NCBI GenBank assembly: GCA_947631315.1
Contig: CANRLA010000058.1
Coordinates: 1-8,874 of the forward strand
Length of the DNA stretch: 8,874 nucleotides
DNA from: an uncultured Clostridia bacterium
Lineage (GTDB): Bacteria; Bacillota; Clostridia; TANB77; CAG-508
Direction of reading: 5' to 3'
Numbering within the stretch: position 1 is the first letter of the stretch; the number at the start of each line of letters is the position of its first letter. Both the position numbers and the translations under genes were made by a program. The notes below the pieces were generated by a model, which worked only from the letters and a program-made list of their open reading frames with translations, made no database searches and had not been told where the DNA came from. Positions 1 to 5,252 of this stretch are shown here, piece after piece.

Positions 1-543
1 CTTTTTATTATTTGAATATAATTCTTTACATATATAGTCTACTGCCCATACTCCATTATTGTATCCTGCTGCTCCTTTTAATGTTAATTTCTGACTCGTT
101 GGGTCTCCTATTATCTTTAATGTTTTTCCATCAAAGTCCCATACTCGCCAACTCAAATTTTCTCTAGTAATCGTCTGAGGATTTTCACTTCCTGTTGTTT
201 CCTTTCCTAAAGTACAACTTCCTTCTCCTCCTGTTGGATTATATCCTATTACGGTTGCTCCTACATATTCACTATATAATTGCGTTGATATTTGTCTTAT
301 TGCATCCTCTTCCTTATTTTGTGCTTCTTTATAATCTTCTGCTGCTTTTTTTGTTTTATTAAATAACCCATTATCTGATAATGCTATATTTAGTGTTACT
401 CCCGCTAAAATCAACAAGATTATTATTGTTACTACCAAAGCTATTAATGTTATTCCTCGTTCTTGTAATCTTTGTTTTTTAGCTAACTTTTTAAATTTTA
501 ATATATCATCTTTTTCATCTAATGTTTTTCTTTTATCTTTCAT
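1..543 (-). CDS. Prepilin-like surface protein, paralogue 1 (3' end beyond window)
   Basis: The minus-strand frame is open from ATG at 541-543 to the window edge, giving 181 residues without a stop; the C-terminus lies outside. A charged leader of about 30 residues ends in QERG, followed by ITLIALVVTIIILLILAGV, the class III (type IV pilin-like) signal and membrane helix. A prepilin peptidase would be expected to cut after that Gly. Mature position 5 is Ala, not the Glu of classical type IV pilins. A charged helix follows (KTKKAAEDYKEAQ), then a region with WRVWDFDGKTLKIIGDP and GAAGYNNGVWAV. The protein parallels the paralogue at 862-2055 over this whole length but lacks about 20 residues of its N/G/T-rich linker. 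AAGGGA at 552-557 is a plausible ribosome site; I see no strong promoter of its own. Probable role: cell-surface or pseudopilus-like fibre subunit or adhesin. The family call is solid; the function is inferred. Confidence 0.85.
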   Translation of the reverse strand, partial: MKDKRKTLDEKDDILKFKKLAKKQRLQERGITLIALVVTIIILLILAGVTLNIALSDNGLFNKTKKAAEDYKEAQNKEEDAIRQISTQLYSEYVGATVIGYNPTGGEGSCTLGKETTGSENPQTITRENLSWRVWDFDGKTLKIIGDPTSQKLTLKGAAGYNNGVWAVDYICKELYSNNKK

Positions 544-572
544 TTGTGCTTTTCCCTTCTTTTATTTTTATG

Positions 573-771
573 TTAATTTTTATTAAGGAAAAAACTTAAT
601 AAAAAAATAAAAAATCTTATGATTAGCTTTTTATAAGCCTTTCATAAGATTTTTTATTTTTAAATTTTACAAATTTTTAGTTCTTTTTTATTTTTTATAA
701 TCTTGATTTTGTCCCACCGTTATGCTATATTTTTTTTATATTAATTTTTATTAAGTTTTTTCATTAATTAT
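573..771. repeat. Non-coding element R1, bracketed by 31-nt repeats
   Basis: This is one of two aligned copies (the other is 2225-2422). Its ends carry TTAATTTTTATTAAG, a 7-nt spacer, then CTTAATAAA: intact at 573-603, with the second half degenerate at 741-771. TTTATTAAG and CTTAATAAA are exact inverted repeats. Inside are the hairpin at 603-661 and a block at 699-740 (AATCTTGATT, then GTCC, then GTTATGCTATATTTTTT) that is nearly identical in the other copy. The repeat starts are 168 bp apart here and 167 bp apart in the other copy. The function is unknown; it could be a mobile or duplicated spacer, a small RNA unit, or regulatory DNA. Confidence 0.7.
603..661 (-). terminator. Perfect 20-bp AT-rich hairpin, terminator-like
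   Basis: Arms 603-622 and 642-661 are perfectly complementary over 20 bp around a 19-nt loop. The loop can pair further through GCTT (626-629) and AAGC (635-638). On the minus strand the stem runs into a T-rich tract, and because the arms are A/T-rich the structure could act in both directions. It sits about 130 bp beyond the stop of the displaced tail of the upstream pilin and only 60 bp before the start of the next one. It may therefore end the upstream transcript or attenuate read-through into the downstream pilin. It is the counterpart of the hairpin at 2252-2300. Confidence 0.7.
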
Positions 772-788
772 AAAATTATTTTTTTCCC

Positions 789-911
789 TTATTCTAGTTT
801 TATTGTCATATTTCCATCTTCATTAATTTCTGAAGTCATCTTATATCCACCGTTCTTTAGATTAATTGTTACTATTGGGCGAAGCGCATACGAGTGACAA
901 TCTGAAGCACC
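789..911 (-). pseudogene. Displaced C-terminal tail of the pilin-like protein (frameshifted)
   Basis: From about position 911 a frame offset by one base from the 862-2055 gene reads GASDCHSYALRPIVTINLKN and continues to a TAA at 789-791. The (A/V)RP(I/V)V(T/S) motif followed by a short charged tail is the usual C-terminal end of such pilin-like proteins, with the WLA-R segment upstream. The upstream frame instead ends after an unrelated tail, RCFRLSLVCASPNSNN. Removing one base around 905-935 would join the two into one protein of about 421 residues. I therefore read this as the real C-terminus, separated by a frameshift (natural or assembly error). This frame also has an upstream ATG at 1034, but residues encoded there do not look like the family. 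Confidence 0.75.
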
Positions 912-2055
912 GATTTCCTCGATACAAGTTGGCCCCATATACATACCTATTACTCTCACTAGCACCCACAAACTGCATACCAAAACAGATGTTGTCATAG
1001 AGATTGACATATCGTCCTGCGAGCCAGCAGTCATCTGTCTTACTCTCCTTAGCTTTTTTGAAGATTAAATCGTAATATGCGTCATTTATAAATTCGTTCT
1101 CATTATAATTATGGTAATAATATGATTGTTTGAATGTAGTTTCTTCACTTTCTTGATTCATTGTGCCTTCCATTTGACCATCTTTTGTACCTATTTCTTC
1201 CCATTTCTTACATTCTTTGTCTCCTCCTGTTGCTGTTTTTTCTTTATTGTTATATTCGTATGTCCATTCTTTATCATTGTCATTCCACATCTTTGGATAT
1301 TGGTTATAACTACTATAATTCTTTGATTCTCCAAAATATATTAAATTTTCATTATCATCACTACTAGTTGTGTCTTCTTTCCAATCGTTCTTTTGTTGCT
1401 TATATTGCGTATAATCATAGGTACTTACTTTTTGTATATCAGTTCTTTTAAAACTTGTTGCTTTTGCTCCTTGGGCTTCATTTGAATATAACTCTTTACA
1501 TATTTTCTCTATTGCCCATACTCCATTATTATATCCTGCTGCTCCTTGTAATGTTAGTTTCTTTGTTGTTGGGTCTCCTATTATTCTTAATATATTTCCA
1601 TCAAAGTCCCATACTCTCCAATTCATGTTTGTATCTGCTTCAAATTTTTGATTTCCATCGTCTGTTATATTATCATTTGCGATTGTATTTCCGTTAGCAT
1701 CTGTCTTACCATTATTTAACCCTGATGTTGTTCCATTTATTGTAACTCCTTCCTTATTTTCTGCTGGACTATACCCTTCTACTTTCGCTCCTACATATTC
1801 ACTATATAGTTGCGTTGTTATTTGTCTTATTGATTCTTCTTCTTCACTCTGTGCTTCTTTATAATCTTCTGTTGCTTTCTTTGTTTTACTAAATAGACCT
1901 CCATCCGATAAGGCTATATTTAATGTTACTCCTGCTAAGATTAACAATATTATTATTGTTACTACTAAGGCTATTAATGTGATTCCTCGTTCTTTTAAAT
2001 CTTGCTTTTTGATTTTCTTTTTTAATTGTAATTTTTTGTTTTCTTTTTCTTTCAT
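862..2055 (-). CDS. Prepilin-like surface protein, paralogue 2, frameshifted near the C-terminus
   Basis: This 397-residue product starts at ATG 2053-2055. A basic leader (1-24, ending KERG) is followed by ITLIALVVTIIILLILAGV (25-43), a class III prepilin signal/membrane helix with Ala at mature position 5. Next come a charged helix (residues 56-80), an N/G/T-rich linker (about 98-143), the shared block NWRVWDFDGN..GAAGYNNGVWAIEKICKELY (145-190), then a long hydrophilic Tyr/Asn/Lys/Glu-rich region (200-340). The C-terminal segment (DDCWLAGRYVN.., 341-381) resembles the WLASR..VRPVVSL ends of Clostridia surface proteins (DUF6273/C-type-lectin-like). The reading frame is lost after about residue 381 and ends early; the family tail continues in another frame to 789. 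The protein should be membrane-anchored and then possibly assembled or displayed outside. It has a clear promoter at 2163-2191. Role as fibre subunit or variable adhesin is inferred. Confidence 0.85.
   Translation of the reverse strand: MKEKENKKLQLKKKIKKQDLKERGITLIALVVTIIILLILAGVTLNIALSDGGLFSKTKKATEDYKEAQSEEEESIRQITTQLYSEYVGAKVEGYSPAENKEGVTINGTTSGLNNGKTDANGNTIANDNITDDGNQKFEADTNMNWRVWDFDGNILRIIGDPTTKKLTLQGAAGYNNGVWAIEKICKELYSNEAQGAKATSFKRTDIQKVSTYDYTQYKQQKNDWKEDTTSSDDNENLIYFGESKNYSSYNQYPKMWNDNDKEWTYEYNNKEKTATGGDKECKKWEEIGTKDGQMEGTMNQESEETTFKQSYYYHNYNENEFINDAYYDLIFKKAKESKTDDCWLAGRYVNLYDNICFGMQFVGASESNRYVYGANLYRGNRCFRLSLVCASPNSNN
885..1045 (-). other. GC-rich, codon-shifted C-terminal segment; candidate hypervariable region
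   Basis: I count about 73 G/C in the 160 bases 881-1040, against 13 of 60 just upstream at 1081-1140. In the coding sense, eleven consecutive codons at 979-1011 (residues 349-359, YVNLYDNICFG) all end in C or T, including gtc, ctc, gac, aac and atc, which are scarce in the rest of the gene. Runs of NNY codons at the C-terminus of a surface protein, followed by a fixed GC-rich stretch (tatgcgcttcgccc), are what adenine-targeted mutagenesis by a diversity-generating retroelement would leave. No reverse transcriptase or template repeat is in the window, so this is a hypothesis; recent transfer or gene conversion would also explain the base composition. Confidence 0.4.
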
Positions 2056-2067
2056 TTGTTTTTCCTT

Positions 2068-2097
2068 GTATAAGTTATTTATACCTTTCTCCTCCTT
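2068..2097 (-). promoter_or_regulatory. Strong Shine-Dalgarno set back behind a small hairpin
   Basis: AAGGAGG (2091-2097) lies 35 nt before the pilin start at 2055, too far for normal use. Between them, GTATAA (2079-2084) and TTATAC (2068-2073) form a 6-bp stem with a 5-nt loop in the transcript. Folding would bring the ribosome site closer, to about 18 nt. A weaker AAGGA (2063-2067) lies at normal spacing. This may be translational control or merely decayed leader sequence. Confidence 0.35.
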
Positions 2098-2162
2098 TTT
2101 TATTTTTTCCTTTAGTATTTCCTTAATTTTTTTTATTATTCTTTAGTATTTTTTCTTTTTAT

Positions 2163-2191
2163 ATTTTAGCAATCTTGTTGAATTAAGTCAA
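2163..2191 (-). promoter_or_regulatory. Sigma-A promoter of pilin paralogue 2
   Basis: On the minus strand, TTGACT (2186-2191) is followed by a 17-bp spacer and TAAAAT (2163-2168), close to consensus for the housekeeping sigma factor. It predicts a start near 2156 and an A-rich leader of about 100 nt before the pilin ATG. There is no equivalent upstream of paralogue 1, which follows its non-coding element almost directly. Confidence 0.75.
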
Positions 2192-2224
2192 TATATGTTG
2201 TTATGTTATTTCTTTTTTGTTATG

Positions 2225-2422
2225 TTAATTTTTATTAATGTTAAAACTTAATAAAAAAACAAAAAAACTTATAATCGGCTTTTTATAACCCTTTTATAAG
2301 ATTTCTTTAATTTATCTTTTGCACAATTTTATCTCTTTCTTATTTTCTCAATCTTGATTTAGTCCTTATGTTATGCTATATTTTTTGTATATTAATTTTT
2401 ATTAAGTTTTAACCTTAATAAA
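2225..2422. repeat. Non-coding element R2, bracketed by 31-nt repeats
   Basis: This is the second copy of the element at 573-771, in the same orientation. Terminal repeats at 2225-2255 and 2392-2422 each read TTAATTTTTATTAA(T/G), 7 nt, CTTAATAAA, with a 7-nt spacer in every copy. The internal block 2350-2391 matches 699-740 closely, and the hairpin at 2252-2300 matches 603-661 in place. The gene-free stretch 2056-2521 consists of the pilin leader and promoter, this element, and the gapdh terminator. Confidence 0.7.
2252..2300 (-). terminator. Orphan terminator-like hairpin inside R2
   Basis: On the minus strand CTTATAA (2294-2300) pairs with TTATAAG (2268-2274), with GG/CC pairing possible in the loop, and is followed by a run of T broken by one G. 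No gene ends between it and the separate gapdh terminator at 2445-2496, so it has no obvious gene to terminate. It may end a small RNA started inside the element or be the relic of a lost upstream pilin copy. Confidence 0.6.
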
Positions 2423-2435
2423 GTTTCGTGCAAGT

Positions 2436-2496
2436 AAAAAAAAAGAATTTTATAATTTGAAGTGCCTCATTTCGTTCACTTTGCATTATAAAATTC
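2436..2496 (-). terminator. Rho-independent terminator of gapdh
   Basis: GAATTTTATAAT (2445-2456) and ATTATAAAATTC (2485-2496) form a 12-bp stem. AAGTG (2460-2464) and CACTT (2477-2481) allow an inner stem. On the minus strand the hairpin is followed directly by a run of T (2436-2444), 25 nt after the gapdh stop. Confidence 0.85.
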
Positions 2497-2521
2497 CTTC
2501 TTATTTTTCTATTATTATTTT

Positions 2522-3535
2522 TTATTTATTTCCATCTTTTTCAGCCATGTAGCAAGCTAAATCAACTAATTTATTTGCATATCCCCATTCATTATCATAC
2601 CAAGCAACTAATTTTACAAATGTATCTGTTAATTGAATTCCTGCTTTAGCATCAAATATTGATGTGTGCATATCACTTATAAAGTCTGAAGAAACAACAT
2701 CTTCATCAACATATTCTATAATTCCTTTCATAGAACCTTCTGCTGCTTCTTTCATTGTATTGCATATATCTTCATAAGTTGTAGGTGTTGCTAAATTACA
2801 AGTTAAATCAACTACTGAAACATCTAGTGTTGGTACTCTAAATGCCATTCCTGTTAGTTTTCCATTAAGTGATGGTATAACTTTTCCAACTGCTTTTGCT
2901 GCTCCTGTTGATGATGGGATTATATTTCCAGCTGCTGCTCTACCACCTCTCCAATCTTTTTTAGAAGCTCCATCAACTGTTTTTTGTGTTGCAGTTGTTG
3001 AGTGAACTGTTGTCATTAATCCATCAACTATTCCATATTTGTCATTTATTACTTTTGCTAAAGGTGCTAAACAGTTTGTTGTGCAAGAAGCATTAGAAAC
3101 TATGTTCATTGAAGATTCATATGATTCTTCGTTAACCCCCATTACAAACATTGGAGCATCTTTTGATGGTGCGCTTATAACTACTTTTTTAGCACCTGCA
3201 TCTAAATGAGCTTGTGCTTTTTCCATAGTTGTAAATACTCCTGAACATTCTAATACATAATCTACTCCATCTTGTCCCCATGGAACATTGTGAGGATCCA
3301 TTTCATTATATACTTTTACTTGTTTTCCATTAACAGTAAGAATATTCTCTTCTCCTTTAACTTCTCCTTTAAATCTTCCATGTATTGTATCATATTTTAT
3401 CATATATGCCATATAATCAGCTGTTATAAATGGATCATTTATAGAAACAACTTCTACATCTCCCTTTTCAAGAGCTGCTTGTAATGCTAAATTTCCAATT
3501 CTACCAAATCCATTGATTCCTATTTTAATTGACAT
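2522..3535 (-). CDS. gap: Glyceraldehyde-3-phosphate dehydrogenase, NAD-dependent, phosphorylating
   Basis: This cytosolic glycolytic enzyme oxidises and phosphorylates glyceraldehyde 3-phosphate to 1,3-bisphosphoglycerate, reducing NAD+. The 337 residues are full length for the family. The Rossmann motif INGFGRIG lies at residues 7-14. Asp34 in SINDPF is the residue usually associated with NAD+ rather than NADP+ preference. The catalytic Cys151 is in SNASCTTNC and the partner His178 in TTVHSTTATQKT. The S-loop (about 183-204) and the C-terminal WYDNEWGY motif (312-319) are intact. Overall it resembles the E. coli GapA type. The ATG at 3533-3535 follows AAGGAGG (3543-3549) by 7 nt. It has its own promoter and terminator and no glycolytic neighbour (no pgk or tpi), so it appears monocistronic. 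Nothing in the sequence suggests a defect. Confidence 0.97.
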   Translation of the reverse strand: MSIKIGINGFGRIGNLALQAALEKGDVEVVSINDPFITADYMAYMIKYDTIHGRFKGEVKGEENILTVNGKQVKVYNEMDPHNVPWGQDGVDYVLECSGVFTTMEKAQAHLDAGAKKVVISAPSKDAPMFVMGVNEESYESSMNIVSNASCTTNCLAPLAKVINDKYGIVDGLMTTVHSTTATQKTVDGASKKDWRGGRAAAGNIIPSSTGAAKAVGKVIPSLNGKLTGMAFRVPTLDVSVVDLTCNLATPTTYEDICNTMKEAAEGSMKGIIEYVDEDVVSSDFISDMHTSIFDAKAGIQLTDTFVKLVAWYDNEWGYANKLVDLACYMAEKDGNK

Positions 3536-3578
3536 AATTAATCCTCCTTAAAATTTAATTATCTACTAAGACACCTTC

Positions 3579-3607
3579 ATTCTAATATAAAAATATTTAC
3601 TTTTCAA
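3579..3607 (-). promoter_or_regulatory. Sigma-A promoter of gapdh
   Basis: Minus strand: TTGAAA (3602-3607), a 17-bp spacer, then TAGAAT (3579-3584). It predicts a start near 3572 and a short leader of about 37 nt with a strong ribosome site, as expected for a highly expressed glycolytic gene. Confidence 0.65.
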
Positions 3608-3705
3608 GTAATTTTTGTAGTAATTTTTTAGTCCTAAGTAAAATTTAATTTTCATACTAAATTATGCTTGTTTTATCAATTTTCCATTTATATTTTTTAC
3701 AGAAA

Positions 3706-3743
3706 AACAAAAAAAATACTACCTATTTATAATAAGTAGTATT
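3706..3743 (-). terminator. Rho-independent terminator of the 79-residue protein gene
   Basis: AATACTAC (3715-3722) pairs with GTAGTATT (3736-3743). On the minus strand the stem is followed by an uninterrupted T run. It lies about 30 nt past the stop of the gene at 3775-4014. The remaining sequence between here and gapdh shows only the gapdh promoter. Confidence 0.8.
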
Positions 3744-3774
3744 AAATATATTTTACCTACTAATACAATATAAA

Positions 3775-4014
3775 TTATAAACTTACATTTACTTCAGGCA
3801 TTTCTTGTAGTTCAGCATTTTGTCTTGGTCTTAAATGTAATCCTTTATCATAATATATTTCTTGATTCCAAAAATTACTTACTTCATTAAATATTTTTTG
3901 TTGATATGGTGATAATTCAACTACTATTTCATGATACATAAAACTTTTAAAACTTGACCAAGGGCTAACTTTCGCTGGAACTTTTGAGAATTCTTTTGTT
4001 TCATTTTCTTCCAT
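3775..4014 (-). CDS. Small protein of unknown function, 79 residues
   Basis: I do not recognise a named family. The protein has no signal peptide and no membrane segment, so it should be cytosolic. The N-terminus (1-17) is charged and probably flexible. The middle, SPWSSFKSFMYHEIVVEL (17-34) and SPYQQKIFNEVSNFWNQEI (35-53), is rich in aromatic residues and probably forms amphipathic helices. The tail (54-79) is polar with LRPRQNAEL. Three things support a real gene: AAAGGAGG at 4023-4030, 8 nt before the ATG; a promoter with consensus spacing; and a dedicated terminator, making it a self-contained unit. The convincing expression signals around such a short gene suggest a conserved, regulated small protein rather than a chance ORF. 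No function can be assigned from context. Confidence 0.8.
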   Translation of the reverse strand: MEENETKEFSKVPAKVSPWSSFKSFMYHEIVVELSPYQQKIFNEVSNFWNQEIYYDKGLHLRPRQNAELQEMPEVNVSL

Positions 4015-4031
4015 TCTTGTTTCCTCCTTTG

Positions 4032-4044
4032 TTACATACTGTAA
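4032..4044. promoter_or_regulatory. Palindrome TTACA-TAC-TGTAA in the leader, possible operator
   Basis: TTACATACTGTAA is a 5+5 palindrome with a 3-nt centre. It lies between the predicted start site (~4049) and the ribosome site of the 79-residue protein. Its position would suit a repressor or a small RNA hairpin covering the ribosome site. It resembles TACA-TGTA-type operators but with different spacing, and could be chance in AT-rich DNA. Confidence 0.3.
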
Positions 4045-4055
4045 TATATATTATT

Positions 4056-4084
4056 AATATACTATATTATTTTTTATTAATCAA
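4056..4084 (-). promoter_or_regulatory. Sigma-A promoter of the 79-residue protein gene
   Basis: Minus strand: TTGATT (4079-4084), a 17-bp spacer, TATATT (4056-4061). It predicts a start near 4049 and a leader of about 35 nt. Confidence 0.6.
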
Positions 4085-4147
4085 GATTATTTGTGTATTT
4101 TTTTGTTACATTTTTGTTTCTGTTTTATTACAGTTCGTTTACTACAT

Positions 4148-5038
4148 TTATAGATTAGATAAATCAAACTTAGGAACATACTCTTCTTCATGATTTCCTA
4201 AATCTTGCATATAGCCATTTTGCAAATTTAATTCAAATATATAGTTTTCTATTTCTCTATATTCTCTTATTGATAATTTTCTATTTATTAAATCATCATC
4301 TATTGCTTTATATGTTGGAAAGTATTGAGCCATAATGCTTACAAATACATCATCTTCAAAATTATCTTTTATCCATTTTAAAATATGCTTGGTATTTTGA
4401 ATATGATTTGGAAGTATTAGATGTCTTATAATTACTCCTTTTTGAATAATACCTCTTTCGTCAAATTTTGCTTTCCCAACTTGATTATACATTTCTTTTA
4501 TTGCCTTTGTCGCTACATTAAAATAATTAGGTGCATCAGAATATTTAATTGCAATATCATCTAAATAATATTTTAAATCTGGCAAATAAACATCTATATA
4601 GCCATTTAGCATTTTTATTGTGTCTACATTTTCATATCCATTTGAATTATATATAATAGGAATTTTTAAACCTTTTTCTTTGGCTATTTTTATGCTATCT
4701 ATAATTTGATATACATACATTGTTGGTGTTACTAAATTTATATTATTCACATTTCTGCTTTGCTGTTCAATCATAATTTCTGCCAGTCTTTCTACTGAAA
4801 CTTCTTTTCCAACATTTTCTTGACTTATCTCATAATTTTGACAATATATACATTTTAAATTACAATTGCTAAAAAAAATCGTTCCTGAGCCTTCTTTTCC
4901 ACTTACACAAGGTTCTTCAAACTTGTGGATTGACGCTAAAGCTATTTTCATTTTATCATCTAATCTGCAATATCCTTTTTGCCCATTTACTCTATTAACT
5001 TTGCAATTTCTCGGACATATCATACAGTTATTTAACAT
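4148..5038 (-). CDS. Radical SAM protein, PflX-like (COG1313)
   Basis: The protein has 296 residues. The iron-sulfur motif CNLKCIYC (Cys59, Cys63, Cys66) is the CxxxCxxC that binds a [4Fe-4S] cluster and S-adenosylmethionine. The N-terminus carries four more cysteines, CMICPRNC (5-12) and GYC (22-24), typical of the PflX/COG1313 group and perhaps a second metal or cluster site. SGTIFFSNCNLKC and YLPDLKYY (about 151-158) also fit the pyruvate formate-lyase-activase-like branch. The substrate is unknown; activation of a glycyl-radical enzyme is often suggested for the family, but no such partner is in the window. The ATG at 5036-5038 is preceded by a modest AGAGG. The gene diverges from the thioesterase gene; a terminator directly after its stop is not evident, so it might read into the 79-residue gene. 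The family assignment is firm and the function open. Confidence 0.88.
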   Translation of the reverse strand: MLNNCMICPRNCKVNRVNGQKGYCRLDDKMKIALASIHKFEEPCVSGKEGSGTIFFSNCNLKCIYCQNYEISQENVGKEVSVERLAEIMIEQQSRNVNNINLVTPTMYVYQIIDSIKIAKEKGLKIPIIYNSNGYENVDTIKMLNGYIDVYLPDLKYYLDDIAIKYSDAPNYFNVATKAIKEMYNQVGKAKFDERGIIQKGVIIRHLILPNHIQNTKHILKWIKDNFEDDVFVSIMAQYFPTYKAIDDDLINRKLSIREYREIENYIFELNLQNGYMQDLGNHEEEYVPKFDLSNL

Positions 5039-5130
5039 AATTACCTCTATAATTTTGTTTTTAATAAAATATTTTTTTCTTGATTTGCCTCTTTTAGTGA
5101 TTATAAAATTTTAGTTCAAAAATTTTCTAT

Positions 5131-5139
5131 ATTATAGCA
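5131..5139 (-). promoter_or_regulatory. Extended -10 promoter of the radical SAM gene
   Basis: Minus-strand TGCTATAAT is a perfect extended -10 (TGnTATAAT) with no recognisable -35. It predicts a start near 5124 and a leader of about 85 nt before the ATG at 5038. Confidence 0.55.
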
Positions 5140-5154
5140 CTTTTTGATAAAATA

Positions 5155-5163
5155 TGATATACT
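5155..5163 (+). promoter_or_regulatory. Extended -10 promoter of the thioesterase gene
   Basis: TGATATACT fits TGnTATAAT with one mismatch and has no clear -35. It predicts a start near 5170 and a leader of about 80 nt. It is back to back with the minus-strand extended -10 at 5131-5139, so the two polymerase footprints would overlap. Confidence 0.45.
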
Positions 5164-5195
5164 CTTCAAGTATGCTTTTATAAAAACTTATAAAT

Positions 5196-5220
5196 AAAGC
5201 TTATTTTTAAAGCTTTTTTA
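5196..5220 (+). promoter_or_regulatory. Terminator-like hairpin in the thioesterase leader
   Basis: AAAGCTT (5196-5202) pairs with AAGCTTT (5210-5216) over a 7-nt loop and is followed by TTTTA. An upstream GCTTT (5174-5178) could instead pair with AAAGC (5196-5200), which would open the hairpin. The layout is like an attenuator but the stem is weak and AT-rich. Confidence 0.25.
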
Positions 5221-5252
5221 CTTTATTATATTAGGAGGTAACACTTAATAAA

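Noticed and set aside
900..925. Programmed +1 ribosomal frameshift in the pilin gene
   Set aside because: No slippery codon, in-frame stop at the junction, stimulatory structure or internal ribosome site pattern is visible; an indel is simpler.
1126..1697. Three plus-strand ORFs opposite the pilin gene
   Set aside because: They are Leu/Phe-rich shadows of the Lys/Asn/Tyr-rich coding strand, without ribosome sites or recognisable domains.
573..2422. CRISPR array or transposon ends suggested by the 31-nt repeats
   Set aside because: Only four copies in two distant pairs with ~137-bp interiors that are themselves similar, no cas genes, no transposase, and no target-site duplication that I can see.
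3984..4193. Plus-strand ORF of 69 codons in the 79-residue gene's upstream region
   Set aside because: It overlaps the start, promoter and leader of a well-supported minus-strand gene and reads as low-complexity hydrophobic sequence.
4866..5114. Plus-strand ORF of 82 codons over the start of the radical SAM gene
   Set aside because: It is antisense to the cysteine-motif region of a clear radical SAM protein and has no ribosome site.
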